Origin: DATBDM01 sp036269915
GTDB taxonomy: Bacteria; Actinomycetota; Thermoleophilia; Solirubrobacterales; Solirubrobacteraceae
Direction: 5' to 3'
DNA length: 5,488 nt
Assembly: GCA_036269915.1 (NCBI GenBank)
Contig: DATBDM010000004.1
Location: forward strand, 1 to 5,488
A program made the translations under genes and the position numbers. How positions within the stretch are numbered: the stretch's first letter is position 1; every line of letters starts with the position of its first letter. Positions 1-5,467 of this stretch are shown in pieces. The notes under the pieces are model-generated. The model ran no database searches. It was not told the DNA's origin and saw only the letters and a program-made list of their open reading frames with translations.

Positions 1-849
1 CAGCTTCGCGGGGTCGATGACGAGGTCGAGCTCCGCGATGCGGTCGCCGCTGACCGTGACGCCGCAGACTCCGAGCACGCGATCCTGCGCACTGACGACG
101 ATGCCCGCGGCGCCGTTGACGAGCGCGGGACGCGCGAGGGCGGCGAACCGCCGGCCCTGCTCGAGCGCGACACGGGCGACAGCCTCGGCGCCGAGGATCG
201 GCGCGCGGGCGGGACGCCCGTCGCCGACGTCCTGGCGGAAGACCACGTCGGGGTGCAACACGGCGACAAGGCCCTCGAAGTCGCCCTCGCGGGCGGCGGC
301 GAGGAACGCGTCGACGAGCTCGCGCTGGCGGGCCAGGTCGGCGTCGACGACCGGGGCGCCGCGGACCCGGCGGCGCGCGCGGCTGGCCATCTGGCGGACC
401 GCGTCGGGACTCGTCTCGAGGATCGCCGCGATCTCGCCGAACGGCACGGCGAACATGTCGTGCAGCACGAAGGCGAGGCGCTCCCTCGGGCCGAGCGCCT
501 CGAGCACCACGAGCAGCGCGAGGCCGACCGAGTCGGCGAGCTCCGCCTCCCGCTGCGGATCCCCGTCCCCCGGCTCCGCGGCGACGACCGGCTCAGGCAG
601 CCAGCTGCCCACGGAGTCCTCCCGGCGCCGGTTGCGCGCCTTGAGCATGTCGAGCGCGACGCGGCCGACGACGGTCGTCAGCCAGCCCGCCAGGTTCTCG
701 ATGCCGCCGGCGTCCGAGCGGCTCAGTCGCAGCCAGGCCTCCTGGACCGCGTCCTCGGCGTCGGTCGCCGAGCCGAGCATCCGGTAGGCCACGGCGTGCA
801 ACCGCGGGCGCTGCCGCTCGAACTGGGTCGCGATCAGGTCGTCGTCCAC
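1..849 (-). CDS. ECF41-type RNA polymerase sigma factor with fused SnoaL-like domain (SigJ-like), 3' end cut by window edge
   Basis: This gene was read directly from the minus strand. It gives 283 codons with no stop before the window edge. The start is GTG at 849-847, preceded by a purine-rich GAGAG about 7 nt upstream. Sigma region 2 covers about residues 8-75, with AYRMLGSATDAEDAVQEAWL at 21-40. A WLPEP motif at 83-87 is typical of the SigJ/ECF41 linker. Region 4, with its helix-turn-helix, covers about 104-166. From about 174 to the end lies a SnoaL/NTF2-like extension, which in ECF41 proteins replaces a separate anti-sigma factor and tunes activity. Two ECF41 hallmarks in this extension look degenerate: DVGDGR at 207-212 where DGGGR/K is usual, and DPAKL at 279-283 where NPDKL is usual. 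Since NPDKL lies near the C-terminus in this family, only a short tail is probably missing. No anti-sigma gene is visible. The upstream promoter match suggests autoregulation. The family call is firm; the inducing signal is unknown. Confidence 0.93.
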   Translation of the reverse strand, partial: MDDDLIATQFERQRPRLHAVAYRMLGSATDAEDAVQEAWLRLSRSDAGGIENLAGWLTTVVGRVALDMLKARNRRREDSVGSWLPEPVVAAEPGDGDPQREAELADSVGLALLVVLEALGPRERLAFVLHDMFAVPFGEIAAILETSPDAVRQMASRARRRVRGAPVVDADLARQRELVDAFLAAAREGDFEGLVAVLHPDVVFRQDVGDGRPARAPILGAEAVARVALEQGRRFAALARPALVNGAAGIVVSAQDRVLGVCGVTVSGDRIAELDLVIDPAKL

Positions 850-881
850 GTTGGCTCTCTCGCGTCGGTCCACACCTCCAT

Positions 882-908
882 GACGACCGGGCGCGCCCGG
901 ATGTGACC
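882..908 (-). promoter_or_regulatory. Predicted ECF41-dependent promoter of the sigma factor gene
   Basis: Read on the minus strand, GGTCACA (908-902) is followed after exactly 16 nt by CGTC (885-882). The promoter described for ECF41 sigma factors is TGTCACA, 16 nt, CGTC, so this is a 6/7 match at -35 and 4/4 at -10 with ideal spacing. Transcription would start near 875, leaving a leader of about 25 nt before the GTG at 849. It implies that the sigma factor activates its own gene. Function is inferred from the match. Confidence 0.65.
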
Positions 909-915
909 TGTCACA
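902..915. repeat. Inverted repeat formed by the two abutting -35 elements
   Basis: TGTGAC and GTCACA form perfect 6-bp arms separated by CT. The left half belongs to the -35 of the leftward promoter and the right half to the -35 of the rightward promoter. The symmetry is fully explained by two divergent ECF41 promoters placed back to back, although a dimeric regulator could also read it. Confidence 0.75.
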
Positions 916-935
916 CCTCGACGCCGCGCGGCGTC
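909..935 (+). promoter_or_regulatory. Predicted ECF41-dependent promoter of the MFS transporter gene
   Basis: TGTCACA at 909-915, a 16-nt spacer and CGTC at 932-935 match the described ECF41 promoter at every defined position and at the exact spacing. Transcription would start around 941-943, giving a leader of about 35 nt to the ATG at 977. A second CGTC at 935-938 would need a 19-nt spacer and is less likely. The adjacent gene at 1-849 encodes a sigma factor of this group, which makes a chance match unlikely. Confidence 0.75.
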
Positions 936-936
936 G
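919..936. repeat. Perfect 18-bp palindrome overlapping the transporter promoter
   Basis: CGACGCCGCGCGGCGTCG is its own reverse complement. It covers most of the spacer and all of the -10 element of the rightward promoter. A bound repressor here would block transporter transcription; alternatively the sequence is a by-product of GC-rich composition. No local regulator gene is seen that would bind it. The symmetry is certain, an operator role is speculative. Confidence 0.45.
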
Positions 937-965
937 TCATGGGAGAAGAGCCGAACTCGAAATCC

Positions 966-971
966 GGGAGG
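966..971 (+). promoter_or_regulatory. Ribosome binding site of the MFS gene
   Basis: GGGAGG lies 5 nt before the ATG at 977 but only 2 nt before an in-frame GTG at 974. The spacing favours the ATG, so the protein probably begins MARRWW rather than MMARRWW. Confidence 0.7.
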
Positions 972-976
972 CCGTG

Positions 977-2371
977 ATGGCACGCAGATGGTGGACGTTG
1001 GTCGCAGTGGGCACGGGGGTGTTCATGCTCCTGCTCGACCTCACCGTCGTGAATGTCGCGCTGCCGGACATCCGGCGCGCGTTCGGAGCGTCGTTGTCGG
1101 ACCTGCAGTGGACGATCGACGCGTACGCGCTGACGCTGGCGGCGTTCCTGCTGACCGCGGGAGCGCTCGCCGACCGGCTCGGCCGGCGGCGGCTGTTCGC
1201 ATCCGGGCTGGCCGTGTTCACGGCCGGCTCGCTGGCCTGTGGACTGGCGACCGGACCGCTGTCGCTGATCATCGCCCGCGCTGGCCAGGGCGTCGGCGGC
1301 GCGATCATGTTCGCCACCTCGCTCGCGCTGATCGCACAGGCGTTCCAGGGCCGCGACCGCGCCGTGGCCTTCGGGCTGCTCGGCGCGATCACGGGCGTCG
1401 CCGTGGCCGTCGGCCCGGTCGTCGGCGGCCTGCTGACGTCCGGCATCTCGTGGCGGTGGATCTTCTTCGTGAACCTTCCGATCGGGATCGCTGCGCTGCT
1501 CGTGACGCTGCGGAGGGTCGACGAGTCGCGCAACCCGTTCGCGCAGCGGCCTGACATCGCCGGATTCGCGACCTTCAGCACCGGGCTGGCCGCGCTGACC
1601 TTCGGGCTGATCCGCAGCACGCCGGACGGCTGGGGGTCGACCACCGTCGTCGCCTCGCTGACCGCCGCCGTCGTGCTGCTGTGCGCGTTCGTCGTCGCCG
1701 AGCGACTCCAGCCGCACGCGATGTTCGATCTCGCCCTGCTGCGCAAGCCGTCGTTCGACGGCGGTCTGATCGCCGCCCTGGGCATCAACGGCTCGCTGTT
1801 CTCGCTGCTCACCTACCTGATCCTCTACTTCCAGCAGTCGCTCGGCCTCTCGGCCGCGCAGACCGGAGTGCGCTTCCTGCCGCTCACCGTCGCGATCTTC
1901 GTCGCGTCGGGCATCGCGGGACGCCTCAGCGATCGCGTGCCGATCCGCGCGCTCATCGCACCGGGCTTCGGCCTGGTCGCCGCCGGGCTGGTGCTGATGC
2001 GCGGGGTGGACGCCACCTCGGCGTGGACGCACTTCCTCCCCGGGATGATCGTCGCCGGGATCGGCGCCGGGCTCGTGAACGTGCCGCTGGCGGCAACCGC
2101 GATCGGCGTCGTCGAGCCGGCGCGCGCGGGCATGGCCTCGGGCATCAACACCACGTTCCGGCAGGTCGGCACCGCGACCGGCGTCGCGGCGCTCGGCTCG
2201 ATCTTCGCCGGCCATGCCGACCTCGCCGGCGGCCTGGACGAGATCCTGCTCGTCGGCGCCGGGATCGCGTGCGTGGCGGGTGTCGCCTCGCTCGTGCTCA
2301 TCCGCGCGCGAGACTTCGTCGAGCCGGCCGAGGTGGAGGCGGCGCTCGAGCGCGAGGAGGCGCTGGTCTGA
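977..2371 (+). CDS. MFS multidrug efflux transporter, DHA2 (EmrB/QacA-like) family
   Basis: This 464-residue integral membrane protein is predicted to export hydrophobic compounds or drugs in exchange for protons across the cytoplasmic membrane. Hallmarks run in order: the TM1 motif LDLTVVNVALP at 20-30; motif A GALADRLGRRRLF at 62-74; motif B around Arg101 (LIIARAGQGVGGAI); motif C, the antiporter signature, at about 133-153 with GPVVGG; and SWRWIFFVNLPIG at 158-170, very typical of DHA2 proteins. A second motif A-like loop, GRLSDR, is at 315-320. Length is normal to slightly short for the 14-helix family. The C-terminus ends in an acidic tail (447-464). The gene diverges from the ECF41 sigma gene and carries a full match to an ECF41 promoter, so it is probably that factor's target. 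Its 3' end is 10 bp from a convergent gene, with no obvious terminator between. Substrate cannot be told from sequence. Confidence 0.95.
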   Translation: MARRWWTLVAVGTGVFMLLLDLTVVNVALPDIRRAFGASLSDLQWTIDAYALTLAAFLLTAGALADRLGRRRLFASGLAVFTAGSLACGLATGPLSLIIARAGQGVGGAIMFATSLALIAQAFQGRDRAVAFGLLGAITGVAVAVGPVVGGLLTSGISWRWIFFVNLPIGIAALLVTLRRVDESRNPFAQRPDIAGFATFSTGLAALTFGLIRSTPDGWGSTTVVASLTAAVVLLCAFVVAERLQPHAMFDLALLRKPSFDGGLIAALGINGSLFSLLTYLILYFQQSLGLSAAQTGVRFLPLTVAIFVASGIAGRLSDRVPIRALIAPGFGLVAAGLVLMRGVDATSAWTHFLPGMIVAGIGAGLVNVPLAATAIGVVEPARAGMASGINTTFRQVGTATGVAALGSIFAGHADLAGGLDEILLVGAGIACVAGVASLVLIRARDFVEPAEVEAALEREEALV

Positions 2372-2381
2372 CCCGGCGACG

Positions 2382-3056
2382 TCAGAGGCTCAGCAGACCC
2401 CGCAGGATCAGCGTGCAGCCGATGAACGTGCCGCCGATGACGACGATCCGCGGGCCGGTTCGGGTCACCCACGCGGAGAAGCGGTCGACCGTGGCGGCGG
2501 TCGACTCGGGCCGCAGCAGGTAGCCGAGCAGCGGGAGCTCGAGCAGGATCAGCGCGATCGCGTTGAACGCCAGCACGACCAGCACGACGACGGCGTCGGA
2601 GACGTCCTGCTTGCTCAGCAGCGTCATGCCCGCGATGTACGACGCGCCGGGGAAGCTCAGCAGGACGCCGACGATGAACGTGTCGCGGGCCGATCCGCGG
2701 CTCAGCGTCCGCTTCCAGCGCGGCGGCGCCTTGTCCTTGGACCGGGCCCGCCGCCGCTCCGCCCAGGCCCGTCTGCGCTCGGCCTGGCTGGCGAAGGCGG
2801 CGACGACGAGCAGCAGCAGGGTCCCGAGGACGAGGTCGACCGCCGGGCTGACGGTGTGCCTGGCCGTGCCCTCCGTGCTCGTCCCCGGCAGTGCGAAGAC
2901 CAGGACGAGACCGCAGGTGATGCTCGTGATCCCCGCCCCGAGCAGGTAGCCGGCAAGCAGCCGCCGCGGGCTCGGCAGGGCGAGCATGATCGTGACGGCC
3001 GCCAGGAGCGACGGGTTGAGCGCTGCCGTCAGCGCGAGGAGGCCGACGCCGCCCAT
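2382..3056 (-). CDS. GAP family membrane protein (Sap / sulfolipid-1-addressing protein-like)
   Basis: This 224-residue polytopic membrane protein has about six helices, near residues 1-27, 33-56, 71-90, 123-147, 154-176 and 203-222. A strongly basic cytoplasmic-type loop at 91-122 (ERRRAWAERRRARSKDK) divides it in two. ALNPSLLAAVTIML at 12-25 and SFPGASYIAGM at 134-144 fit the GAP/Sap family, which belongs to the LysE transporter superfamily and in mycobacteria assists export of cell-surface lipids. Here the cargo is unknown. The reading frame stays open far upstream, but only the part from the ATG at 3056-3054 looks like real membrane protein; the upstream part is antisense to the HdeD gene. 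No strong ribosome binding site precedes this ATG, so the exact start is less sure than the family. The gene converges with the MFS gene (10-bp gap) and diverges from the HdeD gene. Confidence 0.85.
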   Translation of the reverse strand: MGGVGLLALTAALNPSLLAAVTIMLALPSPRRLLAGYLLGAGITSITCGLVLVFALPGTSTEGTARHTVSPAVDLVLGTLLLLVVAAFASQAERRRAWAERRRARSKDKAPPRWKRTLSRGSARDTFIVGVLLSFPGASYIAGMTLLSKQDVSDAVVVLVVLAFNAIALILLELPLLGYLLRPESTAATVDRFSAWVTRTGPRIVVIGGTFIGCTLILRGLLSL

Positions 3057-3108
3057 GCTCGCGACGGTAGGCGATGGCGATCGCCGCCGGATCACCCATT
3101 CCGGGGGA

Positions 3109-3137
3109 TTGACCCACGCCTTGTCGAGCGAGAGCAT
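3109..3137 (+). promoter_or_regulatory. Possible weak housekeeping promoter for the HdeD-like gene
   Basis: TTGACC at 3109-3114 matches the -35 consensus at 5 of 6 positions. After 17 nt, GAGCAT at 3132-3137 matches only 3 of 6 of the -10 consensus, though at its important positions 2 and 6. Transcription would begin about 24 nt before the start codon. The weak -10 keeps confidence low. Confidence 0.3.
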
Positions 3138-3154
3138 CGGCCTAAGCCCCGCTT

Positions 3155-3163
3155 GGAGGAGGT
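3155..3163 (+). promoter_or_regulatory. Strong ribosome binding site of the HdeD-like gene
   Basis: GGAGGAGGT is nearly a full complement of the 16S rRNA 3' end and sits 4 nt before the ATG at 3168. It fixes the start of this gene, although its frame is open for almost 1 kb further upstream. Confidence 0.85.
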
Positions 3164-3167
3164 ACCG

Positions 3168-3749
3168 ATGGCAAGCTTCGACGCACAAGCCCATAAGGAC
3201 GCCCGGGTGATCTGGTGGATCTTCGGACTGGTGGGGCTGCTCAGCATCGCGGCGGGCGTGATCGTGCTCGTCGAGCCCGGCATCAGCCTGGTCACCCTCG
3301 CGGTGGTGACCGGGATCTACTTCGTGATCGACGGGATCTTCGAGATCGTGCGCGCGATCATGGGCGCGACCCCGAGCCGCGGCCTGCTCGCGCTGCTCGG
3401 CGCGATCAGCGCGATCGCCGGCGTGCTCCTCATCCGCCATCCGATCCAGGGCGTGGTCGCGATCGCGCTGCTGGTCGGCCTGTGGCTGATCACGATCGGC
3501 ATCGTGCACTTCGTCCGTGCCTTCGACGACGCCGACCAGCGCTGGCTGTACATCGGGATCGCCGTGCTCGAGGTGATCGCGGGCATCGTGATCGTGTCCA
3601 GCCCGAACATCGGCGTGGCCACGCTCGCGCTGCTGATCGGTATCTCGCTGGTCGTGCGCGGGATCGCCCTCTGCGCCCTCGCGTGGACCACCCGGAGCGT
3701 GCTGCACGGCCACGGGCATGGGGCGCCGACCTCGGCGGCCCCCGCCTAG
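3168..3749 (+). CDS. HdeD family (DUF308) membrane protein
   Basis: The 193-residue protein consists of three similar membrane hairpins, about residues 14-64, 73-118 and 127-172. Each follows the pattern of a Gly-rich helix (SIAAGVIVL, AIAGVLLI, VIAGIVIV), a turn with a proline (EPG, HPI, SPN), and a second helix ending in Gly-Ile (DGIFEI, IGIVHF, RGIALC). Six membrane segments in three repeats is the usual architecture of HdeD/DUF308 proteins. E. coli HdeD is linked to acid resistance at high cell density; most actinobacterial members are uncharacterised. The C-terminus carries a short His/Gly stretch (HGHGHG at 180-185) that might bind metal, though this is weak evidence. The start is set by a strong ribosome binding site. 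The stop codon overlaps that of the convergent nucleotidyltransferase gene. Confidence 0.9.
   Translation: MASFDAQAHKDARVIWWIFGLVGLLSIAAGVIVLVEPGISLVTLAVVTGIYFVIDGIFEIVRAIMGATPSRGLLALLGAISAIAGVLLIRHPIQGVVAIALLVGLWLITIGIVHFVRAFDDADQRWLYIGIAVLEVIAGIVIVSSPNIGVATLALLIGISLVVRGIALCALAWTTRSVLHGHGHGAPTSAAPA
3746..3749. other. Interlocked stop codons of two convergent genes (CTAG)
   Basis: The HdeD-like gene stops with TAG at 3747-3749 and the nucleotidyltransferase gene stops with TAG read on the other strand at 3748-3746. Both come from the single palindromic CTAG. There is thus no intergenic space and no independent terminator between these two transcripts, so their 3' ends must overlap. Confidence 0.85.
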
Positions 3750-4741
3750 AAGATCGCGTACTCCCGGACGGCCGGCGCGAGCTGCGTCTCGAAGAGCAGC
3801 GCGAGCAGGCCGTTCTGGAGGTCCGCGGCGAGTCGGCGGACGTCGACGAAGGTCTCCGAGCGGCGCGCGGAGCGGCGGTCGAGCGACGCCAGCTCCGCAC
3901 GCACCTCGGCGTCGCCGAGCAGCCCCAGCCAGCGGTCGTACGCGCTCAGGCAGCGCACGCCGGCATCCTGTAGCCCGGTGGCGAGGAAGGCGTCGGCGAG
4001 CCGGTCCGTCGCCGGCCGCGAGAGCTGGTCGATCAGGAACGGGCGGACCTGCTCGCGCGGCAGCGAGTGACAGCGCACGATCGGGACGAGGCCGCCGGCG
4101 AAGAGGACCTTGCGGGAGGTGCGCAGCTTCGCGTTGCGCAGCCCCCACTTCTCGTCGGAGTCGCGCTGCTTGCCCGCGAAGTCGACGGCGATCGTGCGCC
4201 AGTAGCGGATCACGTCATTGAGGAAGAAGCGCGGCGGCCGGCGCGCCTCGCGCTCCTCCGCGAGGTAGCGGTCGAGCACGCGCGTCCAGCAGGAGCGGTA
4301 GGCGTCCTCGCCCAGGATCGGCACCGACTCGAGCATCAGCAGCATCCGCTGGGTCAGGTTGCGGTTGTCGTCCTCGTCGAGGCCGATGTGGTCGACGAGG
4401 TCGTCGCCGAACGCCGTCCCGCCGAAGATGCCGGCCTCCCCCGGCTCGCGCGCGCCGCCGCCGAGGCGCTCGCGCAGCGCGTCGAGGCCCGGCGCGGTGT
4501 GCTCGCGGCGCGGCCCGTCGACCAGCAGCAGCCAGTCGTCGTCGGAGTGCTCGGTCAGCTCGCGCCGCCCCCAGGAGCCGAACAGCACCACGGCGACGTC
4601 CTCGTCGCGCTCGAGCCCGGCGAGCCGGCTCCGCAGCTCCGCGAGCTCGGCCTCGGTCCGCTCACGCGCGGCGAGCAGGTGCGGGAAGCCGTCGGCGCCG
4701 TGTGCGGCGAGCAGCTCGATCGGGGTCGCCGCGGCGGCCAT
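3746..4741 (-). CDS. Nucleotidyltransferase-fold protein (GlnD/DUF294-like NTase domain), substrate unknown
   Basis: This 331-residue protein probably transfers a nucleotidyl group. The evidence is the N-terminal motif FGSWGRRELTEHSDDDWLLL at 54-73. It fits the polymerase-beta/NTase pattern of Gly-Ser (55-56) followed by paired metal-binding acids Asp67 and Asp69, and its GSxxRxExTxxSDxD form resembles the GlnD/DUF294 branch. A third catalytic acid is not certain; Asp114 or Asp117 (FGDDLVDHIG) are candidates. Residues 171-215 (RFFLNDVIRYW, then KWGLRNAKLRTSRK) are aromatic and basic and look like a conserved helical substrate- or RNA-binding part. The rest is mainly alpha-helical and unassigned. 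The start is ATG at 4741-4739; no strong ribosome binding site is seen. The gene follows the TIM-barrel gene by 20 bp, so co-transcription and possibly translational coupling are likely. It could be a small-molecule adenylyltransferase, a protein-modifying enzyme or the toxin-like half of a pair; sequence alone does not decide. Confidence 0.82.
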   Translation of the reverse strand: MAAAATPIELLAAHGADGFPHLLAARERTEAELAELRSRLAGLERDEDVAVVLFGSWGRRELTEHSDDDWLLLVDGPRREHTAPGLDALRERLGGGAREPGEAGIFGGTAFGDDLVDHIGLDEDDNRNLTQRMLLMLESVPILGEDAYRSCWTRVLDRYLAEEREARRPPRFFLNDVIRYWRTIAVDFAGKQRDSDEKWGLRNAKLRTSRKVLFAGGLVPIVRCHSLPREQVRPFLIDQLSRPATDRLADAFLATGLQDAGVRCLSAYDRWLGLLGDAEVRAELASLDRRSARRSETFVDVRRLAADLQNGLLALLFETQLAPAVREYAIF

Positions 4742-4751
4742 CGCCGCGAGA

Positions 4752-4757
4752 CCCTAG
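4752..4757 (-). repeat. CTAGGG leader element before the nucleotidyltransferase gene
   Basis: On the minus strand CTAGGGTCTCG begins 16 nt before the ATG at 4741. A near-identical CTAGGGTTCTCG begins 16 nt before the ATG of the upstream TIM-barrel gene (5467). Its AGGG could be a poor ribosome binding site, 10-11 nt from the start. Shared origin by duplication or chance are both possible. Confidence 0.4.
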
Positions 4758-4761
4758 AGAC

Positions 4762-5451
4762 TCAGCGTGCGAGGGGTGCTTCGAGGATCCACGGCACGTC
4801 GCGGCAGCGGCGCAGCAGCGGCGTGAACGCGGCCTCGTCGGATGGTCGCAGCGGCACGTGGTGGCCGGCGCCGTCGAGCGAGGAGACGTGCAGGTGACGC
4901 AGCCGCGACGCGTAGCGATCCAGCAGCGCGTGCCCTTCCCGCAGCGTCGGATCGACGTCGCCGGCGTGGGCGACATCGAGGCACAGGCCGGCCTCGGGCA
5001 GCAGCCCGAACAGCGGGGCGAGCTCGTCCGCGGTGCGGCCGTCGGGCTTGCGCGAGTCCATGTTCTCGAGTACGAGCCGGCGGCCGAGGCGGCGGTAGTT
5101 CGCCGGGTCCTCGATCACGTCGGGATGGACGACGATCGCGTCGACGTCGCAGGGCAGGCCGGCGAGCAGTGACACCAGCTCGCGCTCGGGCATCACGCGG
5201 CCCTTGGACGGTGCGTGCACGCTGACGTAGTGAAACGGCAGCCAGTCCTCGCCCGCGAGGTGCGCGACCAGGCCGGGCAGCTCGGACTCCGACAGCGCGG
5301 CGAGCTCGGCTGCGAACGGCGAGACCTCGCAGGCCTGCTCGACCAGCCGCTCCCAGTCGCCGCGATCGGCGTGCAGGTAGCCCGTCGAGGCGCCGACGGG
5401 ATGGTGCCCGAGAAGCGGGCGGTGCTCGGTGAGCGTGGCCGTCGGCGACAT
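4762..5451 (-). CDS. Xylose isomerase-like TIM-barrel protein (sugar phosphate isomerase/epimerase family)
   Basis: The 229-residue protein shows the strand-by-strand motifs of the AP-endonuclease-2/xylose-isomerase-like barrel: GASTGYL at 20-26, YVSVHAPSK at 75-83, AIVVHPDV at 105-112, LVLENMD at 126-132, LCLDVAHAG at 156-164, LRHLHVSS at 184-191 and WILEAPL at 221-227. Predicted divalent-metal ligands are Glu129, Asp159, His162, His188 and Glu224, so the active site looks intact. It is shorter than the usual 250-290 residues, with little between barrel strands. Members isomerise or epimerise sugars and related polyols, or cut abasic DNA; the specific reaction here is unknown. The start is ATG at 5451-5449, and the ribosome binding site is poor. 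It lies 20 bp upstream of the nucleotidyltransferase gene on the same strand, pointing to one operon and perhaps one pathway. Confidence 0.85.
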   Translation of the reverse strand: MSPTATLTEHRPLLGHHPVGASTGYLHADRGDWERLVEQACEVSPFAAELAALSESELPGLVAHLAGEDWLPFHYVSVHAPSKGRVMPERELVSLLAGLPCDVDAIVVHPDVIEDPANYRRLGRRLVLENMDSRKPDGRTADELAPLFGLLPEAGLCLDVAHAGDVDPTLREGHALLDRYASRLRHLHVSSLDGAGHHVPLRPSDEAAFTPLLRRCRDVPWILEAPLAR

Positions 5452-5461
5452 GGAACGAGAA

Positions 5462-5467
5462 CCCTAG
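5462..5467 (-). repeat. CTAGGG leader element before the TIM-barrel gene
   Basis: This is the second copy of the leader element, again with CTAGGGT and CTCG upstream of the ATG at the same 16-nt distance. In this copy the TAG may also be the stop codon of a preceding gene. Confidence 0.4.

Larger units (their letters stand above)
3057..3167. other. Divergent intergenic region between the GAP and HdeD genes
   Basis: This 111-bp stretch must contain the start signals of both flanking membrane-protein genes. It includes the 10-bp palindrome GGCGATCGCC at 3076-3085, a possible sigma-70-like promoter for the rightward gene, and that gene's ribosome binding site. No ECF41-type TGTCACA/CGTC pair was found here, so this pair does not seem to share control with the MFS gene. 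Confidence 0.6.

Noticed and set aside
17..906. Two overlapping plus-strand open frames of 256 and 217 residues
   Set aside because: Both are antisense to the sigma factor gene, with Ser/Arg/Ala- or Glu/Arg-rich composition and no recognisable domain.
911..2215. Minus-strand open frames (434 and 291 residues) opposite the MFS gene
   Set aside because: The MFS protein has all family motifs along its full length; the antisense products are charged low-complexity sequence caused by high GC at third codon positions.
2372..2381. Possible bidirectional terminator between the MFS and GAP-family genes
   Set aside because: The gap is only 10 bp and no hairpin with a T-run is visible there.
3076..3085. 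GGCGATCGCC palindrome as an operator between the GAP and HdeD genes
   Set aside because: It contains GCGATCGC-like sequence that is expected to be frequent in GC-rich DNA; it lies close to the GAP gene start but nothing else supports a regulatory role.
2214..3167. Long upstream extension of the HdeD-like gene, open in frame for almost 1 kb
   Set aside because: The extension is Arg/Gln/Asp-rich low-complexity protein antisense to the GAP-family gene and overlapping the MFS gene end; the strong ribosome binding site at 3155-3163 marks the true start at 3168.
3057..4148. Upstream extension of the GAP-family gene giving an apparent 588-residue protein
   Set aside because: The added part is antisense to the HdeD and nucleotidyltransferase regions and has the biased composition of a shadow frame; family similarity and membrane helices begin only at the ATG at 3056.
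4067..4897. Plus-strand open frame of 276 residues
   Set aside because: It is antisense to the nucleotidyltransferase and the end of the TIM-barrel gene, both of which have clear catalytic motifs.
5148..5174. TGTCACT on the minus strand, resembling an ECF41 -35 element
   Set aside because: The 16-nt spacing leads to TGCG rather than CGTC and the site lies inside the TIM-barrel coding region.
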